A DNA stretch of 5,298 bases, taken from NCBI GenBank assembly GCA_964495505.1, contig CAZBVM010000031.1, positions 1 through 5,298 of the forward strand, read 5' to 3'. The DNA is from JACPHB01 sp964495505 (GTDB lineage: Bacteria > Patescibacteriota > Minisyncoccia > UBA10092). Both the position numbers and the translations under genes were made by a program. The notes below the pieces were generated by a model. That model saw nothing but the letters and a program-made list of their open reading frames with translations. It was not told the DNA's origin and did no database searches. This document shows, one piece after another, positions 1-4,519 of this stretch (its first letter is position 1; every line of letters starts with the position of its first letter).

Positions 1-11
1 CTGTGATTTTA

Positions 12-38
12 TTGACAATACTATTATTTAATGTTAAT
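12..38 (+). promoter_or_regulatory. Candidate promoter for the secreted-protein gene
   Basis: A perfect -35 hexamer TTGACA lies at 12-17. The best -10 match is GTTAAT at 33-38 (4 of 6 consensus bases), with a rather short 15-bp spacer. The surrounding leader is AT-rich and the gene starts at 80. The -35 is clear but the -10 is weak, so the exact promoter architecture is uncertain. Confidence 0.4.
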
Positions 39-79
39 GTACTCGCGGTAATTTTAAAAATTAATCGAGGAAAGAGACA

Positions 80-892
80 ATGAAAAGAACTTTCCTAGTT
101 CTTGCAATACTTTTCTTTTCAACCGCCGACTCTCTTCCCGCCTACGGCGATACGCTTGACCAAAGTAGGCAGTGGCAACCGATAAGCGAAATTACCGATT
201 TTGAATGCGGCATTATTCAAAATGCGTCAAAAAAAACCTGCGCCATAACTATTGAAAACGCTGACGCTTTCGTTCTTCAAAAAAATCTCGTTATCGTCCG
301 CTTCCAAAACGGCGATGAGGGGTATTATGGGTATGGCGGTGGAGGCCTTGCCTCCAAAACAGCAATAGGCGATGAGTCCGACGGAGACATCTATGGTAAA
401 GCTATAAGAACGTATAATCAATTTATCAAAGTATGGAGAGAACGTACCGGGAGGGTAAATGAACTAACACCGGAAGAGCTCGCCGAGGCCGACGGTTTAA
501 TGCAGACATATTTTAGTCTTGTGCAGCAACTCCCTGATGAAATGAAAAAAAACGAACTTGCATTTAACACTTCCCCAATTGCAACACTGGGCAACAGATA
601 TGCGTCTCAATTCGAAAATCTGTTTTCCTCAGCCAGCACTTACACCAGGGCAAATTTTTACGATTTTTATATCTATTGGGCTGAAGATTCCGACAATCGC
701 AGCATGAGAGATGAAGACAAACCAAACGAGCAAGATAAACGCTTAGCGCTCCAAAAGCTCGCCGACATTCTCTTGAATTGGCAAGGGCAAGAATTCCCTT
801 TTACCATCATGTCAGCAACTCGAGATTTTTTTGAAAAGAATGATCCTGTAACATTACATAGTTTAATTAAGCAAAAAAAGATAAGCCCCTAA
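80..892 (+). CDS. Secreted protein of unknown function with Sec signal peptide
   Basis: I do not recognise the family. The 270-residue product begins with a classic Sec signal: basic MKR, a hydrophobic stretch at about residues 4-17, and a likely signal peptidase I site after Ala21-Tyr22-Gly23. It is therefore probably exported. There is no lipobox cysteine. The mature part has only two early cysteines (Cys43 and Cys54, eleven residues apart), which could form a disulfide. A glycine/tyrosine-rich turn follows at about 78-90 (motif GYYGYGGGG), and the rest is mostly helical and charged with an acidic patch near 200-215. No later membrane span is visible. The ATG at 80 is supported by GAGGA at 67-71, eight bases upstream. 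The gene is monocistronic, with a promoter candidate at 12-38 and a terminator at 907-930. It ends in TAA. The coding call is solid; the function is unknown. Confidence 0.8.
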   Translation: MKRTFLVLAILFFSTADSLPAYGDTLDQSRQWQPISEITDFECGIIQNASKKTCAITIENADAFVLQKNLVIVRFQNGDEGYYGYGGGGLASKTAIGDESDGDIYGKAIRTYNQFIKVWRERTGRVNELTPEELAEADGLMQTYFSLVQQLPDEMKKNELAFNTSPIATLGNRYASQFENLFSSASTYTRANFYDFYIYWAEDSDNRSMRDEDKPNEQDKRLALQKLADILLNWQGQEFPFTIMSATRDFFEKNDPVTLHSLIKQKKISP

Positions 893-906
893 TTTTCTAA
901 TTTGCA

Positions 907-930
907 GGCCTCATGGTGAGGCCATTTTTT
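907..930 (+). terminator. Rho-independent terminator after the secreted-protein gene
   Basis: GGCCTCA (907-913) and TGAGGCC (917-923) form a perfect 7-bp stem with a 3-base loop (TGG), followed by A and six T (925-930) and then more AT. It starts 14 bases after the stop codon. It separates this gene from the gdhA promoter at 951. Confidence 0.88.
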
Positions 931-950
931 ATTTAAATTTTTATCTAAAC

Positions 951-980
951 TTGACAAATTTAACAACTTTAAATTATCTT
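951..980 (+). promoter_or_regulatory. Candidate gdhA promoter
   Basis: A perfect -35 hexamer TTGACA lies at 951-956 and a -10-like TATCTT (4 of 6) at 975-980, with an 18-bp spacer. It lies directly after the upstream terminator. The predicted start near 987 would leave an untranslated leader of about 50 bases before the ATG at 1036. Confidence 0.65.
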
Positions 981-1035
981 AAAGACAAAACCGTTTTTTG
1001 AAAATTTAATTAGCCAAGCGACGGAAAGGAAAAAT

Positions 1036-2310
1036 ATGGACCCAAGACAGCTGATTTTGGCTAATCTGGAGCGCGCCAGGCCTTATATAGACATGTCCGA
1101 AAGAACTTATTTGAAACTTTTGGAACCGGAGCGGCTTTTGAAAGGCCGAATCGTTATTCCGATTGACGACAGCAGTGAAGCGACTTTTCTTTACTACCGC
1201 TGCCAGCACAATACCTGGTGTGGGCCGGCCAAGGGCGGTATTCGTTATCATCCCGATGTGAACGAAGCCGAAGTTGTTTTTCTTTCAATGGGGATGTCCT
1301 GGAAAACCGCCGTAATGGAACTGCCCTACGGCGGCGGCAAAGGCGGTATCGCTCCGTCATATGCCGGTCTTTCGCCGGAACGAGTCGCGTACCTGCGCGA
1401 TTATTTCCCCAAGAAAATGTCGCCAGTCGTTCTTGAACGATTGACGCGCGAATACACGGAAAAAATCGCCCCGATTATCGGCGAAAAGAAAGATATCCCG
1501 GCGCCGGATGTTTACACTAACGCCCAGATTATGGCGTGGATAATGGATGAATACAGCAAAATTCGGGGCTACACCTCTCCCGGTGTTGTTACCGGCAAGC
1601 CGATTGTTTTGGGCGGCTCTTTGGGCCGCAATGAAGCGACGGCGCGCGGAACGTACTTTACCGTTCTTGAAGCGTATAAACATTTGGGATATAAATCGGG
1701 AACGGTTATAATTCAGGGATTTGGCAATGCCGGCGGCATTGCTGCTAAACTTTTTCATGAAAATGGCGATTTTTTGATAACAGCCGTTTCCGATTCTAAG
1801 GGCGGTATTTACAATCCACGCGGTCTTTATCCGGATGAGGTTTTAAAATTTAAAAAAGAAACCGGTTCAGTTGTTGGCTATCCGAATGCCGATTTTGTAA
1901 CCAATGAAGAACTCTTAACTATTGCCTGCACCATTCTTCTTCCGTCGGCGCTTGAGAATGTTATTACGAAAGATAACGCTGATAAAATTCATACAGCAAT
2001 TATTGCCGAATTAGCTAACGGTCCGACGACGATTGAAGCTGACGACATTCTTTTTGACCGAGGAATTTTCAGAATCCCCGACATTCTTGCCAACGCCGGC
2101 GGCGTAACCGTTTCTTACTTTGAGTGGGCGCAAAATAGGCAAGGGTTTGAATGGACCGAAGAGGAAGTCAACGCGCGGCTTGAAGCCAAAATGAAGCGCG
2201 CTTTCCACAAAGTGCTGGCGGAAAGTCAAGCCAATAAAGTAAGTATGGGCACCGCCGCCTATATCCACGCCGGCAAGCGGCTGGTGGAAGCCGGACGGCT
2301 TCGCGGCTAG
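1036..2310 (+). CDS. gdhA: Glutamate dehydrogenase, hexameric archaeal/Thermotoga-like type
   Basis: It catalyses reversible oxidative deamination of L-glutamate to 2-oxoglutarate and ammonia with NAD(P), linking carbon and nitrogen metabolism in the cytoplasm. The length, 424 residues, is normal for the roughly 420-residue hexameric class. The N-terminal catalytic domain carries GPAKGGIR (63-70), MSWKTAV (87-93) and LPYGGGKGG (96-104). Lys66, Lys90 and the catalytic Lys102 keep the spacing known for the Clostridium enzyme. Asp158 lies in IPAPDVYTN. The Rossmann domain has GFGNAG (228-233), and VSDSKGG (251-257) marks the cofactor-binding end of strand 2; I cannot decide between NAD and NADP. 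NAGGVTVSYFEW (353-364) includes the substrate serine Ser360. By memory alignment the protein resembles Pyrococcus/Thermotoga enzymes, but has about 16 extra residues at 108-123. The start is supported by AAAGGA at 1025-1030, five bases upstream. The gene is monocistronic and ends in TAG. Confidence 0.97.
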   Translation: MDPRQLILANLERARPYIDMSERTYLKLLEPERLLKGRIVIPIDDSSEATFLYYRCQHNTWCGPAKGGIRYHPDVNEAEVVFLSMGMSWKTAVMELPYGGGKGGIAPSYAGLSPERVAYLRDYFPKKMSPVVLERLTREYTEKIAPIIGEKKDIPAPDVYTNAQIMAWIMDEYSKIRGYTSPGVVTGKPIVLGGSLGRNEATARGTYFTVLEAYKHLGYKSGTVIIQGFGNAGGIAAKLFHENGDFLITAVSDSKGGIYNPRGLYPDEVLKFKKETGSVVGYPNADFVTNEELLTIACTILLPSALENVITKDNADKIHTAIIAELANGPTTIEADDILFDRGIFRIPDILANAGGVTVSYFEWAQNRQGFEWTEEEVNARLEAKMKRAFHKVLAESQANKVSMGTAAYIHAGKRLVEAGRLRG

Positions 2311-2330
2311 ATTTTATTTAATAAAATTCC

Positions 2331-2356
2331 AAAAACACTCTTTGGGGGTGTTTTTT
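2331..2356 (+). terminator. Rho-independent terminator of gdhA
   Basis: AAAAACACTC (2331-2340) pairs with GGGTGTTTTT (2346-2355), with one G-T wobble and a 5-base loop. The T-run continues to 2356 and into more AT. It begins 20 bases after the gdhA stop. A small AT-only inverted repeat, ATTTTAT/ATAAAAT (2311-2317 and 2321-2327), sits just before it. Confidence 0.85.
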
Positions 2357-2380
2357 ATTTTAATTTTTATTTGGCAACTT

Positions 2381-2414
2381 GTATAATAATTATGCTATAG
2401 CTAATTTATTATAC
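2381..2414. repeat. 34-bp imperfect palindrome in the convergent intergenic gap
   Basis: The left arm GTATAATAATTATGCTA (2381-2397) and right arm TAGCTAATTTATTATAC (2398-2414) are inverted copies. They match at 13 of 17 positions; the outer nine and inner four pairs are perfect. The centre is the 8-bp palindrome GCTATAGC. It lies between the gdhA terminator and the shared terminator of HU, so neither hairpin explains it. Its role is unknown; a dimeric protein-binding site or chance in AT-rich DNA are both possible. Confidence 0.55.
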
Positions 2415-2442
2415 ATTTAAAATCCATATTAAATATTATTAA

Positions 2443-2480
2443 TAAACTAAAAAATCCCCTTAAGGGGATTTTTTAGTTTA
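2443..2480 (-). terminator. Bidirectional terminator, perfect 38-bp palindrome, ending HU
   Basis: TAAACTAAAAAATCCCCTT (2443-2461) is followed directly by its exact reverse complement (2462-2480). The core CCCC-TTAA-GGGG stem is flanked by an A-run on one side and a T-run on the other, so a U-tract follows the hairpin whichever strand is read. On the minus strand it terminates HU, whose TAA stop (2480-2478) is part of the palindrome. On the plus strand it is a backup for read-through from gdhA. Confidence 0.93.
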
Positions 2481-2750
2481 TCTTACTGCCTCTTTTAAAT
2501 TTTTTCCGGCGCGGAACTTCGGCACTTTTACGGCCGCGATTTGGATTTTTTCTCCGGTTCGCGGATTGACTCCGGGCCGCGCCTTTCTTGACGAGACGGC
2601 GAAAGCGCCGAATCCGGTTAAAGATACCTCTTCGCCCCGCGACAAGGCAGAAGTAATTTCGTCAAGCATGGCGTTGACAGCTCTTTCGGCCTCGGCTTTG
2701 GTTGAACCAAGTTTTGCCGAAACCACATCAACTAATTTGTCTTTATTCAT
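2478..2750 (-). CDS. hup: Histone-like nucleoid DNA-binding protein HU
   Basis: HU is a small basic protein that binds and bends DNA as a dimer and helps organise the nucleoid. At 90 residues it has the family's standard length. Residues 1-40 form the helical dimer base (MNKDKLVDVV, then an alanine-rich helix). The signature follows: LTGFGAF (44-50), then the DNA-embracing beta arm with NPRTG (62-66) and the intercalating Pro63, then VPKFRAGKNLKEAV (76-89). The more distant relative IHF is less likely from the overall pattern. The ATG at 2750 is preceded by a strong SD, GGAGGA (2766-2761), ten bases upstream. That SD can pair with an upstream UCCUCC. The gene lies 94 bp downstream of rny on the same strand, with its own promoter. 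The TAA stop is embedded in the terminator palindrome. Confidence 0.97.
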   Translation of the reverse strand: MNKDKLVDVVSAKLGSTKAEAERAVNAMLDEITSALSRGEEVSLTGFGAFAVSSRKARPGVNPRTGEKIQIAAVKVPKFRAGKNLKEAVR

Positions 2751-2760
2751 AATTTTCTTG

Positions 2761-2787
2761 TCCTCCGTAGCTTTATGCGAAGGAGGA
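2761..2787 (-). promoter_or_regulatory. HU leader: SD and complementary anti-SD-like arm
   Basis: In the minus-strand transcript, UCCUCC (2787-2782) is the exact complement of the ribosome-binding site GGAGGA (2766-2761), with a 15-base loop between them. The six-pair, GC-rich stem could hide the SD. A 7-codon frame (ATG at 2796-2794, peptide MIFSSFA, TAA at 2775-2773) runs through the upstream arm but has no SD of its own. Pairing is seen directly; a regulatory role is inference. Confidence 0.5.
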
Positions 2788-2817
2788 AAAAATCATTTAA
2801 TAATTAAATTTAATAAT

Positions 2818-2826
2818 ATTATACCA
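2818..2826 (-). promoter_or_regulatory. HU promoter (extended -10)
   Basis: On the minus strand TGG-TATAAT gives a perfect -10 with the TG extension (TATAAT = 2823-2818, TG at 2826-2825). The -35 at the usual distance is poor (AGCTTT), which fits an extended -10 promoter. It starts about 20 bases beyond the rny stop and would give a leader of about 60 bases. A short direct repeat AAGCTA (2828-2833, 2842-2847) lies just upstream. Confidence 0.72.
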
Positions 2827-2844
2827 CAAGCTAAAATCTAAAAG

Positions 2845-4374
2845 CTATTTCGCGTATTCCACCGCCCGGGTTTCTCTTATTACGTTAACTTTAATTTCGC
2901 CCGGGTATTTTAATTCGCTTTCAATTCTTTTCGCCATTTCTTTAGCAAGCTGGAAGGCCTTTAGGTCGTCTATTTTTTCCGGATGGACGAAAATTCTGAT
3001 TTCCCGGCCGGCGGAAATGGCGTATGACCTTTCAACGCCGGCAAAAGAATTGGCAATATTTTCCAAGTTGGTCAGGCGCTTCACATAATTTTCAACCGTA
3101 TCGCGGCGGGCGCCGGGACGGCCAGCGGAAATCGCGTCGGCCGCCGTTACGATAAACGATTCCGGCGTCGCGAATGGGTAATCTTCATGATGCGATTCCA
3201 TCGCTCTTATAATCAGCTCGTCAATTCCATATTTTTTAAGAATTTTCCTTCCAAGTTCTACATGGGTTCCTTCAATTTCATGGTCAACCGCTTTGCCGAT
3301 ATCGTGAAGCAACGCGCCTTTTTTTGCCACCTCAACGTTGGCGCCCAGTTCTTTAGCCATCATACCGGAGATGTGCGCCATTTCAATAGAATGAACCAAA
3401 ACATTCTGGCCGTAGCTGGTTCTGAAAGCCAGGCGCCCCAAAAGCATGGTAACCTCTTTGGGCAAATCAACAATTCCCATTTCGTACAGTGCGGCTTCGC
3501 CGGCTTCCATAATTTTTTTGGTAACTTCTTTTTTAGCTTCCTCAACTTTTTCCTCAATTTTTGCCGGTTGAATCCGGCCGTCGGCCATAAGTTTTATAAG
3601 AGCGGTCTTGGCAATCTCCCGGCGCAGAGGATCAAACGAAGAAATAGTAATTGATTCCGGCGTTTCATCTACTATAATCTCAACTCCGGTCAATCTTTCT
3701 AAAGTTCTGATATTTCTTCCTTCTTTGCCGATAATCCGGCCTTTTAAATCGTCTGAAGGAAGGGCCACGGTTGAGGTGGTGATTTCGCTGATGTGCGACC
3801 GGGCATAGCGCTGAACCGCCACTGTCATAATTTCTCTGGCTTTCTTTTCCAGTTCGTCAATCCGATTTTTTTCAAGTTTGGCAACCGCCTGTATCAGTTC
3901 GGTTTTATGGTCTTCTTCCACTTGAGACAATAATTTGTTCTTGGCCTCCTCGCGGCTTAAACCGGAGACCTGTTCAAGCGCTTCCTCGCTTTTTATTTTT
4001 ATGGTATCAACTTCTTGCCGGATAGTTTTTATTTCATTTGCCTGGCGTTCTAAATTTCCGCGGACATTTTCTAATTCAGATTCTTTTTGGTCAACCTTTT
4101 TAATTTGAAGATTAAGGCGTTCCTCCTGGCGCGATAAAATCGCCAACCTTTCTTTTTCCTGATTTTTGGCGTCTTCAAGTATTTTTACCGCATTACCCTT
4201 GGCCTCAAGTAAGGTCTCTTTTGATTGATTTTTGGCCTCTTCAAGCTGCTGTTTAATCCTGGCCTCTATTGAGTTGGCATTTTTCTTTGCTACCAGTTGG
4301 CGGATTATATAACCCGAAACAGCCCCTGCCGCCAAAGCCAGGGCGCCGGTTAAACTCAAGTAAATTAGTTCCAT
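2845..4374 (-). CDS. rny: Ribonuclease Y (membrane-anchored endoribonuclease)
   Basis: RNase Y makes endonucleolytic cuts that start mRNA decay. It sits at the inner face of the membrane and can serve as a scaffold for other decay factors. The 509 residues match the usual length of about 510-520. In order: one N-terminal membrane helix (about 3-25), a long charged coiled coil (about 30-195), a KH RNA-binding domain (about 203-265, with GRIIGKEGRN and its GKEG loop at 216-219), then the HD phosphohydrolase domain (about 320-415: His328, His357-Asp358, His395-His396, Asp413). The family C-terminus VNVIRETRAVEYAK closes it (496-509). All metal-binding positions I expect are present, so it should be active. 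The start MELIYLSL is fixed by the membrane helix, although no Shine-Dalgarno is visible upstream. It has a strong promoter at 4422-4450, ends in TAG, and may read through into HU. Confidence 0.98.
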   Translation of the reverse strand: MELIYLSLTGALALAAGAVSGYIIRQLVAKKNANSIEARIKQQLEEAKNQSKETLLEAKGNAVKILEDAKNQEKERLAILSRQEERLNLQIKKVDQKESELENVRGNLERQANEIKTIRQEVDTIKIKSEEALEQVSGLSREEAKNKLLSQVEEDHKTELIQAVAKLEKNRIDELEKKAREIMTVAVQRYARSHISEITTSTVALPSDDLKGRIIGKEGRNIRTLERLTGVEIIVDETPESITISSFDPLRREIAKTALIKLMADGRIQPAKIEEKVEEAKKEVTKKIMEAGEAALYEMGIVDLPKEVTMLLGRLAFRTSYGQNVLVHSIEMAHISGMMAKELGANVEVAKKGALLHDIGKAVDHEIEGTHVELGRKILKKYGIDELIIRAMESHHEDYPFATPESFIVTAADAISAGRPGARRDTVENYVKRLTNLENIANSFAGVERSYAISAGREIRIFVHPEKIDDLKAFQLAKEMAKRIESELKYPGEIKVNVIRETRAVEYAK

Positions 4375-4421
4375 ATTGGTGATTGTTAGTTAGAAACATA
4401 GTTAAATTTAGTATTAAATAC

Positions 4422-4450
4422 ATGATAACAAATAAAAATTCTTTTGTCAA
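4422..4450 (-). promoter_or_regulatory. rny promoter, near-consensus with extended -10
   Basis: On the minus strand a perfect TTGACA (4450-4445) is followed by a 17-bp spacer and TATCAT (4427-4422; 5 of 6), with TGT directly before the -10 (extended element). The start is predicted near 4415, giving a leader of about 40 bases. A small palindrome GTATTAAATAC (4411-4421) covers the expected start. This is the best-matching promoter in the window. Confidence 0.85.
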
Positions 4451-4519
4451 AAAATAACCCCGCAGCTCCGACGCCTGCGGGGTCGGAGTCCCGACTGCAA
4501 CGTCGGGACTGCGGGGTTA
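4449..4519 (-). terminator. Terminator of the hydrolase-like gene formed by the GC-rich element
   Basis: On the minus strand the closing 11-bp stem (CTGCGGGGTTA end at 4465-4455) runs straight into TTATTTTTT (4457-4449), a normal rho-independent layout. The TAA stop of the upstream reading frame (4519-4517) is the first part of the stem. The T-run ends inside the rny -35 box. Confidence 0.8.
4455..4519. repeat. 65-bp GC-rich element: perfect three-way junction with 18-bp terminal inverted repeats
   Basis: An outer 11-bp stem (TAACCCCGCAG 4455-4465 with CTGCGGGGTTA 4509-4519) encloses two adjacent 7-bp arms. Arm 1 is CTCCGAC/GTCGGAG (4466-4472, 4482-4488) and arm 2 is TCCCGAC/GTCGGGA (4489-4495, 4502-4508). 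No base is unpaired at the junction. The ends also form 18-bp inverted repeats (4455-4472 and 4502-4519) matching at 16 positions. A competing fold exists because CTGCGGGG occurs twice (4475-4482 and 4509-4516). The GC-rich composition contrasts sharply with the AT-rich flanks. It may be a REP- or MITE-like dispersed element; copy number cannot be judged here. Confidence 0.75.

Noticed and set aside
1357..1758. 133-codon minus-strand open frame
   Set aside because: Antisense to gdhA, which is unambiguously coding; it is rich in Arg and Asn as expected for a shadow frame.
2371..2401. Plus-strand promoter TTGGCA with TGCTATAGC -10 near 2393-2401
   Set aside because: The spacing (19) and hexamers are poor and no gene follows on the plus strand; kept only as a possibility under the palindrome finding.
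3187..3654. 155-codon plus-strand open frame
   Set aside because: It is antisense to the KH/HD part of rny, with composition and residues expected from a shadow frame and no SD or promoter of its own.
4253..4450. 65-codon minus-strand frame overlapping the rny start
   Set aside because: Its first codon falls in the rny -35 box, upstream of the predicted transcript start, and it overlaps the rny membrane-helix coding region in another frame.
4458..4488. H-type pseudoknot (8-bp stem 4458-4465/4475-4482 with 6-bp stem 4466-4471/4483-4488)
   Set aside because: The two crossing loops would both be zero bases long, which is sterically impossible; the pairings are alternatives, not simultaneous.
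4455..4519. Cloverleaf-like fold suggestive of a tRNA or tRNA-like RNA
   Set aside because: Only two inner arms, no anticodon or T-loop consensus, no spacing bases at the junction and a U-tract on the minus strand; it fits an inverted-repeat element and terminator better.
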